Positions 43,673 to 57,590 of a stretch of 64,000 nucleotides of DNA are shown here, piece by piece. The translations under genes and the position numbers were made by a program. Where the stretch lies: the NCBI RefSeq assembly GCF_900090045.1, contig NC_041781.1:186001-250000 (forward strand). Direction: 5' to 3'. Origin of the DNA: Plasmodium malariae. Its lineage: Eukaryota; Apicomplexa; Aconoidasida; Haemosporida; Plasmodiidae. Below the pieces are notes generated by a model. That model was not told where the DNA came from and did no database searches. It saw only the letters and a program-made list of their open reading frames with translations. How positions within the stretch are numbered: position 1 is the stretch's first letter; each line of letters starts with the position of its first letter.

Positions 43673-43997
43673 AAAAGTTAATACAAAAAATAGAAATATT
43701 ATTTATGATGAAAACTATAACGCTACAGAATATAAAATATTGTTTTTCCTATATTTTTTAATGCAACATATTATATTGTATAACGTTTTTTTCCATTCAA
43801 CGATAGGCAAATATTCAAGTTTTACATTTATAATTAATTGTATATTGAAATTATTTCTATGTTATAAAATAGCAATTATTAAAAATAGTCGAAGTATATA
43901 TCGTGATATATTTCTATAATTTATTTAATTTCAAAATAGAATTTCTATATAATGAAAAATTGTGAATAATCCTTGCATAATAGATTCTATTATACAT

Positions 43998-44038
43998 AAA
44001 AAAAAAAAATAAATAAATAAACAAAAAAAAAAAAAAAA

Positions 44039-44069
<31 letters not shown>

Positions 44070-44255
44070 AAAAATAAAAAAATAAAAAATAATAAAACAT
44101 AAAAACAAAATAACAAAAAATAATAAAACATAAAAACAAAATAACAAAAAATAATAAAACAAAAAAATGAAAAAACCAAAAAAATGAAAAAACAAAAAAA
44201 TGAAAAAACCAAAAAAATGAAAAAACAAAAAAATGAAAAAACAAAAAAAAAAAAT
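43998..44255. repeat. A/C-rich compound tandem repeat block
   Basis: Three repeat types follow each other on the plus strand: AAAT units (about 44008-44065); a 31-base unit containing AATAATAAAACAT and CAAAATAAC, about two and a half copies (44085-44160); and a 16-17-base unit AAAAAAATGAAAAAACC, five copies with one or two C (44161-44243). T is scarce in the block except in AAT/ATG positions. Confidence 0.9.
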
Positions 44256-47200
44256 TATTTATCAATTTACTAGATAAAATAAAAAAAAATAAAATATAAA
44301 ATTTAATTAAAATAATACTTTTCATTTGTAAAAAAATATAAAACTAACAAGTTTTAATTATTATAATATGATATTCTACAATATAAATTATTATGTTTAC
44401 ATACTTTAAAGTAAGGTAAAAATATTTAAAAAAACTATACAACTAAATCAGAGAAATATTATAATTAGATTTATAGTGGCATTTTCTTTAATGACTTTCT
44501 GATATCTATATTTTTTTAATTAACGTACTGAATAGTTTTTTGTGACAAATTAATTAAAAAAACTATGGTATTTTTACAATCTATTAAACTTAAATATAAA
44601 TTTTAATAAAAATTTAATAGAACAATATATTCATATAATTTTATATATCACATTCGATTGAAAAAAAAATGAAGCATCAAATTTGTACATGGTTATATTA
44701 TACCTCCATTTAATAATATGAAAATAAATTGTTTCATAATTTTTAATTTGTCACTACGATTAAAATAAAGAAAATAAAAGTAGAAATAATAAAAGGACAA
44801 AGAAAACATTCATTAGAAATATTGCAGCAATAATTATCATCTAAATTTTGAAATAAATATAATATATAAGATGGACAACTAAATATTCAATGAAAAGGAG
44901 TAATAATATGCTTTATGTTGTTACATAAATTATTTTTATGTTAATTATACAATTAATGATTTGTATTTTTTTCCATTATTTCTATTTTTAATATTTACTA
45001 CTTCAATGCCATTTAATAAAAAGAAGCGTTTTATATTATATTCTTAGAAAAAAGATGTATGTATTATATAAAAATTATAAATACTTATATGTTCCTTCTC
45101 TATTAAAAATTAATAAATAATTCAAAAGAAAATTATATTTTTTTATTTTACCAAATAAACTCATTGAAAATATATATTTCATTAATAATAAATAACTGCA
45201 CTTCAGCTGAATTGTTAACTAAAAATATGCTCAATGAAGATATTAATTCAAAAAAAAAAAAAAAATATTATTTTATTAAATGTTTTTAAAGTTTATTCTA
45301 TATTCTTATGAATAAAAAAAATTATTAAAGCTACTAAAAAAAAAGAAAAAAAAATTATGGAAGAATATTTTAACAAGTAACATATAAACTGTTTAAATAT
45401 TTTTACATATGGCTATAACACACACAGAGGAATTTTTTAATTGTATATAAAAAATTTTAAATGAGTACATTTTATAAAGTTTTAGTTCATCAAATAATTA
45501 TTTAAAAACAGAAATTTAAATTAATCATTTTATCAACTAAAAATTATTAAGTTCTTCTCTTAAAAATTTTCACCTTATTTACTTCTAATTTTTGGTTATG
45601 CATTCTCTGATATTGGGCACATCAATATAACTAGTATTCCTCATTTTTATTATTTTTCTGTATTATTATATATGATGTCTTATGGTTACATGATGTGTGG
45701 ATATGAAAGATAAAGAAGTTTAGAACAATGAATTACAACAACAGTTCGTAATTATTTGTATTTTTTTGTTTGTTAATTACTATGTAAAGAACATCCAAAT
45801 GTGCTATAATACTATTCACAAAGAAAATTTTATATTCAAAATTTGCATTTATTTTACAACTCTATAGCATTAATAAATAAAACTTTTAAATAATGATAAA
45901 AAAATTTGTATTTTTTTAATAAATTAAAATTAATTCTTCATATTATTTATTAAAGACAATGTAAAACTCTAAACAGTATTTATATATTATATAATAACTC
46001 AAATATTTATCTGAACGTACAATAATCTAATATATTTATACTGGAAGGAAACATAACATCACTTATTACTACTTTTTTAAATAATACGTTACATTAAAAG
46101 AACGAATATTATCTTAAATTTTCTTTAATAAAAATATATTATACACATATTTTTATTTACTATATATATTTTACAAGTGTTAATTATAATATAATTTTTT
46201 CATTTATGAACTTAACATGCAATGTAAACGTAACATTTTTTATTTTATTTTAATTTAATTATTCATTTATTAATTTATATTTCTCTGATAAATATAATAA
46301 TTCCTACACAATTAGAAAAAAGAATAAAGATATATATTGATATATATGATTACGTGATTTAAATATTAAAAATTACGTAATGTTGCATCTTCCGTATTGA
46401 ACCTTCATGAATGCATCCTTAAAAATATTACGAATAATTTAATCATATTAGAATGTTTTTTATTATATCCATTATTGACTCCTATAAATCTTTCTACACC
46501 TACTGATAACATTACAATAATATCAATATCACTTAATATATTTTATGTTAATTTTAATAAAATATTCACCATATGCACTATTTTATAGTATTCAATGAAC
46601 AATTAAAACAACTCTCCTTTCCATTAAAAGTGCCTTCACTACAAATAACATCTTTATTTTCCTCTTAGTTTATTGTTAATGAAATGAATATTTATTTATT
46701 ACTTTATTGTTTTTATTATATATATTATTACAGATATAATATTAATTTTGATAAGCTCCATAAATATAAATTCGTTCTATTCTGCATTCATATCTTTTTA
46801 AGAATAATATATGTATTTGCCATCCAAATGATTTAAAAATTTATTTTTCTCATTTATAAATATAATTAAAGCTACAATTCGCTTATATTACTGGCTAATA
46901 TTTAGTAAAGCTAATTCAACTGAAATTCTGTAATATTTTATAATATATTATTCGGTAAAGAATTATATAATATAGATTATTCCTAAAACAATCATCTAAA
47001 TATTAAAAAAATTCGTTTAAAAATTCTTCCATATTATCAAAATTAATATTATAAAGTTTTTTTTTTTTTTTTGTATGCGAGAATATGGAAAACATTGGCA
47101 AACGGAGAAAATTAATAAAAAAAAAAAAAAAATTGAAAGTATAAAGTACAAATAATATTTTTATTTTATAATAATGAATTTTTGGTTAACATAATATAAA

Positions 47201-47390
47201 TAGTAGTGAAAAAAATTTATAATTTTCAATGTATTTTGTATTTATCTCATGCAAAATGAAAAAAATCAATAATTATAGAACATATTATTACTCACTAATA
47301 TAGGTGCATTAAATATTAGCGATTTTAACATGTTTATTCCTAATAATAATATATATAAATAACCTTTTTTCCCTCAAAAATTATTTTTTT

Positions 47391-48294
47391 GGGTAACGAT
47401 AGGATACTCTCAAATAGTTTTACAGAACTTGGAGGTTGTGATGTACAAGTTGTAGTCTTGACTAAGTCAATCCTGGGTTTTTCCTTGATACCCTCAGTTA
47501 TTTTGGGGGTGCTTACTGTTTGTTCTGCAGAATTTTCATATTGAAGTATTATTTTTCTATTTTAGATAAAGAGATCATAAATTAAGCAAATGCATTCATT
47601 TAATGAATACATAGGTCTCCTAAAATAGTGATTAATAAATACTTGAATCCACAGAAATATAATTAAGTTTGAGCGATCATATAAAATTTTTTAGGAAGAG
47701 AGTTTTTATTATTTCTAATTAAGTTTTTATATACACTGTCTTCTTACTATTTACATAGTTGTTCTCATATAAAATACAATAAAACACTACCTATAATGTA
47801 GTCAAAATACTTACTGTAAGAATCACCACTATTTTTGAGAGATTTCTCTACGACGAAACCAAAACGTTCAGTGTAATCTAACAATTACTTCTCTCCTTTG
47901 TTATCCATAACATACAAAGATACATCAAGATGTTATTAACTTTTATTGGTAAGGTATTTGTCATCAATAATCTTTTCCACAATTTTCAAAGGCCAGAAAT
48001 AATTTTATCAGAAACTAAATTGAGATATCTATTATTAAGATGCTTAAATACTTATTTGTGTAACATTTAACTCAAAGAATAACAATTCTTATTATTAATA
48101 TAAGTATTATGACTCTGCATATTATATGTAACTGAAATGATCCCTTCAATTTTGAGACAAATATATTTATCTTCATGATATCCATTACGGAAACCCCTTA
48201 TCGATTCCTAATATTTATCATTTTTATCTTCATCCATATCACCATTTAATTTATTGTAAAAATTAAATGGAAATAAACGATCTAATTTTTGTTT
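47391..48294 (-). pseudogene. pir: PIR pseudogene
   Basis: Exon 2 starts at 48294 after a TTTAATGTTCAG acceptor with KQKLDRLFPFNFYNKLNGDM, matching the PIR N-terminus (L.S..FY..L). After a TAG it continues IRGFRNGYHEDKYICLKIEG, ISVTYNMQSHNTYINN and CYSLSYML-like sequence, the conserved leucine-cysteine helix region. Further pieces in shifted frames read LLDYTERFGFVVEKSLKNSG. The lower end (47391-47540) is an open, more GC-rich piece, ENSAEQTVSTPKITEG and DLVKTTTCTSQPPSS, like the variable region before the membrane span. No membrane segment or tail exon was found below it. Many stops and shifts; no product expected. Confidence 0.7.
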
Positions 48295-48413
48295 CTGAAC
48301 ATTAAAAAGGGAAAGTAAAATATAATGATATATAAATGTATATTTTCCAAAAAAGGTACATGTTTAACAAAGAATAGGTAGATTATTCAATTAAAAGAGG
48401 AACCAATTATTAT

Positions 48414-48524
48414 TTACAATGAAAAATTATATAGTATTTCTACTGCTTCAGAAGCTTCTCTTGAACCTTTTTGCATATGACTTAAGAGAAAGAATAAATT
48501 TGATTCTTTATTGAGCACATATTT
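48414..48524 (-). other. Isolated exon-like open piece
   Basis: After a good acceptor (TTTATTTTCCAG) 36 codons stay open: KYVLNKESNLFFLLSHMQK, then GSREASEAVEILYNF. A GTAAAT donor lies at 48417. It lies about 120 bases before the PIR exon, a normal intron size here, but the phases do not match. The origin is unknown; it may be chance. Confidence 0.25.
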
Positions 48525-50697
48525 CTGGAAAATAAAGCATGTACTTTTTTTATATATTTTACATAAATATTACTAATTTATTTTAAATATTTGCCAAAAA
48601 ATTTTAATAAATAATAATTACATAATATTCACTATTGAATATTTTAATATAGTCTAACAACTTTGATTATTAGCTAACATTATTAATTCGGTAAAAAAAA
48701 TAAGATAATATTTAATTAAGTAATAATAATGAGTGAAAAATAAAGAAAAATAACTTGGTAAAATATTAGTTTACAAGTTTATTAAAAAAAAAAATTTTAT
48801 TATTGCACAAAAAAATAGGGACTTATAGTTCTAGCACATGAGATATACCTTATGGGTTTAGTTTATTTTGATATTATTTTTATTAAAAAAGTACTTAACT
48901 TTTTTGAATTATAATATATACATATGTTAAATAGGTAATATATTTAATACTTATATAACTATATTACATTAATTACATAAACACCCATACGTATAATCAT
49001 TATATGTAAGTATTAATTCTTCGAAATTATTTATGTATAATTCGTACTGCATTTTTTTACTTGTTAATTCAAAATTTTGTTTACATTTATATAATAACTT
49101 TTATTTTTCAATGCTTATTTCATTTAATCTTAAAACTCTATGAAGCATTAAATCATTTATAATTATATGCTTTAATTTATTTGTATTCTTAACATATGGT
49201 AATCCAGATATCTAAAAGATAATAAAATTTCATTTATGCAGTGCATAAAAATATGTGCCCAAACATTGAATCTATATCGGATGTAGTAGAACTAGAAATT
49301 ACAATAAATTTTGTTCCACTTAAATATCTTATAAAAATGAAACCTACATTATATTTTATAAATATACATTTAATATATTATAATATATATTTCATTACAT
49401 TTACAAAATAGATACACACTTTTTCTTTTTCCTATTTTCTAAAAGATTACAATTCCATAAAAATATACTGCATATCGTCACATATAATTTTAAACATAAA
49501 AATAAGGTAAATGTAATTCTCACCTAACTATAATCTAGTTATATAAATATATATATATGTAAACGTTTCAGCACATCAAAAACATGACCATGTACGTACT
49601 TAAACCAATATGATAGTCATAATCATGATATAATTACTTTTTTATTTTGAACATTTTTTCTTTGATAATTAAAATTCCTAGCCCTAATATATTATGTATA
49701 GATGGAAGGTATTAAAACTTTCACAAAATTATCAAAATTTTGGTATTTAACAAATATATTTCCTCTGAAGGATAACATATTTTTCTTTATAATATTATTA
49801 ATTCAAAAAAATTAAAAATATATACATAATTTTATATAAAAGAAATTCCTTTATATTATAGTTCTCATTTAAAAAAAGGCTAATACATAATTATTAGTAT
49901 CTCAAATTTTATTCTTATGAAGATTAAATAATGAAAGAAATGTTAATAGTATGTCGTAATACAGGAAAAAGTCAGTTATTATAACCAGGATTAAACATTT
50001 GATGAAGTATAACACCTTTTAAATAATGAAAAAAAAAGTGCACACTAAAAGAATTTCTATGTCTAATAATATTTGTGTAATTAATCAGATTATACACTGA
50101 TAATCATATTCTTCCGGAGACATTAAGATAGCATAGTCACTATAAGTGAGAAATAATAAATTAACTTAATCGTAAATTCCCCTAAAAAATATTTTAAACA
50201 AAACGTATAACTATCAGAAGAATCAGTATATTTTATTATCATTGTATTGTTTTTCCTATAGAACCATTTGATAAGCGCTAAAGATTACTAAAAACAGTAT
50301 TTTTAATAATCATTAAAATGAAGTGTTTTATTATTTAAATAATTAATGTCTCTAAAAAATTAAAAACCATAAATCATTAACGAATTTACTAATCTTAAAA
50401 AATGCATCTAATGTTAATATTATTATTCTTCATGGGAAATAACTTATGCCTTAACTATAAATATTACGACAGCATAAAGTCCAATAAGATGATATAAGCA
50501 TATATATTTGTATATATTACTACTTTTGATATTTAATGAACAAAAAAAAAAAATGAAAAATACAAATTATGGTAAAATTTTTAAAAGAATTATAAGTTTT
50601 TTTTTAATTACACGTATTCTTTTTATTTTTATGTTTTTTTATATTTTAAAAGGTATACTTACAAATCCCAATTTATATGTTTTCAGTTAACTTCGTT
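48525..50697. other. Gene-free A+T-rich stretch
   Basis: No supported gene. A 60-codon hydrophobic plus frame at 50508-50690 is Phe/Ile-rich with no motif. Confidence 0.5.
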
Positions 50698-52000
50698 TTA
50701 ATTCAATTTACGTTCTATATAACTTGCATGATCAAACTTATGTAATCTCTTATTCATTGTGCGTTGATGTGAATTTTCTGAATTGTTCAATGCAAATCTA
50801 TTATTCTATCTTTTGTGAAGGTTGTCTCTAATTTTATTTTTTTTTACATTCCTTCTTGTGTAACCAGGATCTTAAATGAATGAAATTTTATTCAGGAAAA
50901 AATTAAAAAATATGTATAATATATATATTTTATATTTATAAAATTTTAATATAATTAATTATGAATACGAATATGAGGTATTTAGACATTTTAATTAAAA
51001 TTGTTTACTCTTAAATAAAAGGACATATAGAGAAAAATATTAGGATTTAAACAATTAAAATATAAATATAAAAAAATTTTGTATTAAAAATATAATTTAA
51101 AATTTTTGAAGTATTAAAATTATGGACATTACTCATTCTTAATTAATCAAATATTTCATTTAAATTATGGTCATCAAATATATATTAAAAACTAATGAGA
51201 ACAGGTTCCAGCGAAAATCTTGAAGTGTCCATGAGCTTGTTAACTTCCTTTTCTAACTTATTTGTAGATGTTTAATCTTCATGTTGCAATTTTCCTCCTT
51301 ATTCTTTTATATTATATATGTATGTAGAATTTCAATAGTCATCTTTTTCTTTAACCTGTGGAATAATGGAGTCCTGTGCTTACCATTCAAAACTTCTTAA
51401 GTAATCTTTTCTTTGTTAAGAGTTCTGATAAACGATATTTTGTTCATTCATTTTCCTTTCATGTCCTTAAATTCTGCCGTCAGGGGAGGTCACTACACCT
51501 GATGAAGTACTCAGCATATAAAAATACTCTTTTTTTTTTCCCCAACCATTTTAGGATTAACAGACTTTTTTGAATGTTCATTTAGTTTAGCAACCTGTTC
51601 TTTTAATCTAGATATGAAAACACAGGAATTATAATTTATATCCCATATAATACAATCCTCACGTATTGTTTTATCTATAAAAAAGTCAAAACATTAGAAA
51701 TTTTTACGTTTTTTTTTATGTTATTTCATATAATGGTTCAATGTAACAAACGCATTTAACATAATTATCATATTTCTCGATATTACAAATCATATTATTA
51801 TTAATTGTATTATATTTAGTAAAATAATCAACCATATCATTCTTTTCTTTCATTTGCTCAAAATAAAAATTATATTCAAGTAATAAATAATTTTTATTTT
51901 GTTCACTATAAGTATTAATCTCTACAAAAATAAAGTTTTTGAATAATATCTCTTGTAATGTACTTATATTTAGTGATAAAATTTTTTCTTCTTTTTCCAT
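50698..52000 (-). pseudogene. PIR-like pseudogene
   Basis: It begins with an open piece at 51716-52000 (ATG 52000), MEKEEKILSLNISTLQEILF, then EINTYSEQNKN and EYNFYFEQMKEKNDMVDY, resembling the N-terminal region of PIR proteins. A following block in another frame reads DKTIREDCIIWDINY and ISRLKEQVAKLNEH, then TSSGVVTSPDGR, with stops and shifts. Near 50698-50870 a separate exon-like tail reads NNRFALNNSENSHQRTMNK and HASYIERKLN to TAA 50700-50698, like the basic cytoplasmic tails of PIR proteins (L.NSEN, Y). I found no membrane span between them. The family call is moderate: motif resemblance only. Confidence 0.5.
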
Positions 52001-54084
52001 ATATCCGGTAAGTTAAATACTATTTATGATCATTCTCCTATGTTATCACTGAATTAATATTAAATATACCTTTAAATGTTTTTTTCAATCTTAACGCAGA
52101 GTTTACTAATACTATCACACTGAATTACGTATGAATTCAAATCTTTGCAATTTGCATTCAAATAAGATATATTAACCAAATTTTTATTCAATTATTTATA
52201 TATTTCATGTGATGATAATCTATGTAACATAATATCTTTTAAATATTGCACAGAAATGCGACTTATATGAAAGCTTAGTTTTCTGTTATGAATATTAAGC
52301 GTTCTTCAAAAGAAATGAAACATTAAAATACTAATCCATTATATATTATTTCAAGGATAAATGAATATGCACTAAATATTAATCACTTAGTTTCGGCATT
52401 TTACTTTATGAAGTGTTAATTAGATAAAATAATAAATACTGAGACTCTTTGAGATCCTATATATATAAAATAAAAGCATATAATCTACTGGTATATTTAA
52501 ATAAGTTTTGTATCCATTTTATTGTTTGAACAAGTGTTTTTCAATATCAGAAGTTCCTTAAATGTCTTTTAACATTAAGTTAAAGTTGTTCTTTTAATGT
52601 GACAAAAAATTATCTTTTTTATTTTAGAACAAAAAAAGTAAAAATAAGGTATACTACATTTTACTTAAAAAGTAATATTATATTGTATACGATTCATTCG
52701 TAAAATCCTAATTTATAATCATACTACATAATTATATTAATGACATATAATAAAACAAGTTATAAAATTTACACAAATATAAGGTGTGTACTTGTATTTA
52801 TATGTGCATAGTTGATGATCTTACCTCAACATTTATAGACATCAATATAGGTTAGTACAATTTCCTATACAGACATAATAAACTTTTTTATTTAATAATG
52901 ATATAACATGGCTTTAACTTTTAAATGTTGTAGTTATTTTAACTATTCTAATTTTTTTTTCTTATGTAGTTAAAATTATACTTTATTTTTTTACCATCTT
53001 CAAATAAACTTTTATCCTAAGGGTAAAATTTAAACAAAAGAAAAAGAAATGTTAACAACCAACAAATATATTAAAGATAAATAAATAAGGGCCATTTTAT
53101 TATATAAAAAATATTTTATATTATAGCAGTTTATTTTAATTGTGTAATATTAGATATTGTAAATTTTTTTTAACTAAAAAATTATCCTATTTATTTATGT
53201 TCTTGTATGATACTAGTAACAAAAAAATTTATTTTATCTTGAACCAAATTATTAAAACGTATAAAATTCACATTGCTCTATAAAAATTATTAAATAAAGA
53301 TTTAAAAGAAAAATATTACTTATCTATTTAAAATAAAAAAATACTTAAAAAAAATTCAGAATTAATTTAAAAATAAATAAAAAAAAGGTGTAGAATTTTT
53401 TTTTATTTTTAAAATATTAATAAACATGTAAATTTAATTAAAATTTATATACTATATATAACATAATTTATATTATGAAAATGTATATAAGGCCATATTT
53501 TAATTTTTTATTTGCATAATAATAATAAAGAAATAATAATATACATTTTGAAATTAAATCTTCTTGGTTGTTTCATTTATTCTTAATAGAAAATATATCC
53601 TATTATTTATAAAGACACTAGAAAATAAAAAAAGAAATATTCTTATACATTTTTGTTATACTTTGTAAGTGAATTTCATAAACCGTTTTCCTTATATATT
53701 ATGTATTTCTCATTTTCATTAATATAAAATTACATATATTTTTAAATAAATTATTCTTATTAATAGAATATTGTGTGTATAGTGAAATACCACTTTCTTC
53801 TTTATTTACTACAGAAAAAAAAATTATATCAGTCTAAAACTTTTTTTTTTTTTGTCTTTTTTAAATTTTCATATATTATAGTAAATGTAATATAAATTTT
53901 TATTTTTAATACGCAAAATATGAATAACAAGAAGTTACATATATCTCAATTTTATATAAAAGGATTTATTATGAAAAAAAATAACATTTGGGGCGTATAT
54001 TGTTGTATAAGGCCTGAATAAACTGATATTATATAACTGTAGTAATGTAATGAGTATTATTACATTTTAAAATGAATATCTATA

Positions 54085-54136
<52 letters not shown>

Positions 54137-56236
54137 TTAAAAATGTAGATGTATAATTAATAAATATTGGTATAGTTGTATTTTGACTCATATGATACTG
54201 TGCAACCTCTAAATTCTAATATAAGCATAGTGATATATTGGCAATAAAATATTTAATTGATTTTACTTTTTTTTCTAAAGTTTTCCTAAATAAATTATTA
54301 AATAGACTTTCAACTTATTTTTTTGTCTTGCACAAATACAAATTATGCATATTTCATATTACATTAATAGGTTTTTATCTATTTCCATATTTAATGGTTA
54401 TTTTGGTTAATACAAGATATTTATTTTTATTTTTTTTAAATATGCATAGATTTTTAATAACTCTTTAGTATAATTAATATATATCCATAATATATATTCA
54501 CAAAAGCAACTGAATGTGCACGTTGCTATTTTGTATAAATTGTATCTATTATTATTTTTTTTTCTTTCTAAGGAAAAACCTTAACCATAAACCTCTTTAA
54601 TTATTAAATTTTAACAAATACTTCAAAAACAAATTATCTCATTATTCTTCTATGTTCTTATACTTTCCTTTATTGTAATTATACATGTAACCATATTTGT
54701 TAAATGTTACATATTATTTTCATTTATCTGTATTTTACCTTTGCAACCATTCCTAAAGGAAAAAACAATCATAATCCTAAACGCACAAATTTTAATTTGT
54801 TTCATCATAATTCATTATATATGGAAGATATATAAAATATTTTGTTCCCTATTTTTATAATTTTTACTTTTAATAAGCATTTTACTAAATAAAATTTGAT
54901 GCACATAATGAAAAAATAAATCCACTGAAATATCATTTTTTAATATTGTAAATAGGATTACATTCACCAAAAAAATTGTACACTGCAAGCAAAATTTTCT
55001 TTGCATAGAAATCTTATTCTTATAAGAAAAGAAGCGTTCAATGAAAAATATTCAAAAAGTGATATTATGAAAAAAACATAATAAAATGAAATTAATAAAT
55101 ATATACATCTACATTTAAAAGGTTCGGTAAATTAATAGATTAATAAAAAATTTAAGGAATCAATAAATCAAAAACATTTAATTGTTAAGTTTGAACACAC
55201 GAGGTACACATAAATTTTATCAAAAGCAGAAATATTCAAAAATTGAATACAATTATGTAGTGGAGTTTATATTACTACTGAAATTTTAATTAAAAAAAAA
55301 AAATAACAGGAAGAACAAAGAAAAAAAATATATTTTTTTAAAAGTAAAAATATTATATTTTTATGAACTATGGTAAATTTTTATATATATCTTCTTACTA
55401 GAGGTTGTTTTCTTTAATTATTTTTTATAAATATTCATGTTACATATTTTTTTTTAATTTATTTGTTGTCATGATATAATTTTTATAACTTTAAATTTGT
55501 TTATCTTTGTACTAATGAGTAAAAAAAGCATTGTGGCTATTTTAGCACCTTAAAAAAAAGAAAAAATTAATTGCTAAAAAAAGGTTTATTCATAACTATA
55601 ATTATATTGTATAAGAAGTAAATATAATTATAAATAAATAGAAACAGTCGAAAAAAAACAAAAAACCAAGTACTGTAATTATAATTACACTTTGTGGACA
55701 TCTTTATATTCATATTTTTTTCTTAATTATTTTGTAAAACTGTTCTATTCATTTTTTCAGTGAAATTCTGTTACAAAAAAAAAATGTAAATGAAATATTA
55801 TTCAAACAATTTTTATGCAGGTTGCAAAAAAAATTAAAAATAAGACCATATATTTTAATTTTGATTAATTTTTTAAATCACTTAAATCTTTCATGAAATA
55901 AATTTTTAAAGCATTGATGCTACAATCATATATATTTATTTAATTATTTGGTATTTAATTGCCTTTCAACTGCAAAATCATATCATTTTTAGTTAAATAT
56001 ATAAAGATATTTTTATTCCTTTACCAACTAGAAAACGAATTTTCACAAATTATAACTGATATTTATTTTCCTACATTCACAAAGAAATTATGTTAGCCTA
56101 ATAAAGAACATTTTTTTTTTATTTTTATTAAAATATACAAAAATAAAAAACTGAAAACATTTATTATTATATCTTAGAAATTTCTATTCCTAGAAATATT
56201 ACAATTATAGAAAATAATAATTATATATTATGAAAT
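52001..56236. other. Long gene-free A+T-rich stretch
   Basis: About 4.2 kb with no supported gene. Frames at 54238-54468 (plus) and 54815-55006 (minus) are hydrophobic low-complexity translations. A long AT repeat is at 54088-54133. Confidence 0.5.
54088..54133. repeat. TA dinucleotide microsatellite, about 46 bases
   Basis: About 23 uninterrupted TA units. Confidence 0.95.
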
Positions 56237-57399
56237 ATGAAAGTACCGTACTTTGTTTTTTGCATATTTAGTGCATTCCCTATATTATCATATGCTGCTG
56301 ATCCTTTAAAGAAATACCTTGATGTGAGATAAAATTAATATATAAAAAAATATGTAAACTTTCATTGATTACCTTAAAAAATCTATATTATTAATAGATA
56401 TGAAAGCATTAATATTTTTTTTTAATTTTATGTAGTCTTCTAACAATCCAGTAAATGTATTTAATAATGTTCCACAAAATACCACGTTAAATAATGTAGA
56501 AAATATACCCAGATCAAATAATGTGATTATTCAAGAGGAGTGGAATGAGTAGATAAACGAATTAGAATTAGACTGGAGAATTTTCAGCACTCACATGGAG
56601 AATGAAAAAAACGTGTGGTTTGGTGAGAGAGAAAAGCAGTTCAAAGAATTCTTAAAGTACGTCGAAGATAAATGGATGAATCATAATGAAGATATTGAAA
56701 AAGAACATAATTGTAATATTTTAAAAAAATCTATAGCCTGGGATGATGATGATTGGATAAAGTGGATTAACACAGATGGGAAGGAATTATGCAAAAAGAA
56801 TGGAAAAATTGGATTACTAAAAGTAAAATGAGTTTTTATAAATTGATTGTGAAAGGATGGTTTAAATGGATTAATACCAAAATTAAAGCATGGCTGAAAC
56901 GTCATTGGGAAATTAACGATAATGATAATGCTCATCTCCAAGATTGGGAGCATGCACCATTCACTAAAATATTATTTAATGCACAGAAAACAATGTGGTT
57001 CACGTATAATGAACAAATCATGGGCGAAAAAGAGAATTTGATGGAATGGTTCAGAAAGAAAGAAGATGAATTAGTAAAAAATGAATGCAGAAATTGGGTA
57101 AATTCGGAAAAAAAAAAAAATCAATTATTTAATGAATGGATGAATACTTTTTTTAACCAGTGGATAAATATGAAACAATGGAATAAATGGTTCGATAACA
57201 GCGCAAATTTAAATTAAAAAGGAAATCCTGGCAAGGAAAATAAATTCTAAATTATATTTAATAAGAAAATATTATTATATTTTTGTTTAATTATCAAGGC
57301 ACATTTAATGTAATAACGGAAGTTCGTAGAATGAACAAGTTCAATAGTGTAAGTATAAAACCACGAAATTTTCAACAATCTGCTTATAGTATTTTTTGA
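56237..57399 (+). pseudogene. Tryptophan-rich antigen pseudogene (secreted type)
   Basis: Exon 1 (56237-56323) codes a clear signal peptide, MKVPYFVFCIFSAFPILSYA; an ATG at 56230 is in another frame and stops early. The donor is GTGAGA and the acceptor TTATGTAG at 56435. Exon 2 starts SSNNPVNVFNNVPQN, then the tryptophan-rich domain: EEWNE, a TAG at 56550 in place of a Trp, INELELDWRIFSTHMENE, DKWMNHNEDIEKEHN and DDDDWIKWINTDGKE. A one-base shift near 56785 then moves to WKNWITKSKM, GWFKWINTKIKAWLKRHW and NQWINMKQWNKWF, ending TAA 57215-57217. A possible third exon follows (AAG at 57298, open to 57397-57399, GTFNVITEVRRMNKFNSVS). Tryptophan-rich antigens are merozoite or red-cell-binding proteins. 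One stop and one frameshift make this copy a pseudogene, though well preserved. Confidence 0.88.
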
Positions 57400-57569
57400 A
57401 TACACATTGCATTTGTCATTATAGAAAGGATAAAAAAAAAAAAAAGGAAAACTTGTTTAATCCACGAACGTAAGTAGTGTTATATAAAAAGAGTAAATGA
57501 GTTAAATATGCAATTTTTAAATTGATTACGCATGTTATTAAAACTAAATTGAACAGTTTTCTTTTCAAA

Positions 57570-57590
57570 TATATATATATATATATATAT
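57570..57590. repeat. AT dinucleotide microsatellite
   Basis: About 10 uninterrupted AT units. Confidence 0.9.

Larger units (their letters stand above)
40445..47390. other. Long gene-free A+T-rich stretch
   Basis: About 7 kb without a supported gene. It contains a TA microsatellite at 43648-43672 and a block of A/C-rich tandem repeats at 43998-44255. Frames seen across that block on the minus strand are Phe-rich low-complexity artefacts. Confidence 0.5.

Noticed and set aside
43914..44325. Three overlapping minus-strand frames of 93-111 codons, almost all Phe/Leu/Ile
   Set aside because: They are translations of the A/C-rich tandem repeat block; three frames are open at once, which marks low complexity.
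56681..56953. Minus-strand frame of 90 codons, and similar ones at 62427-62654 and 62738-62956
   Set aside because: Antisense shadows of the tryptophan-rich domains.
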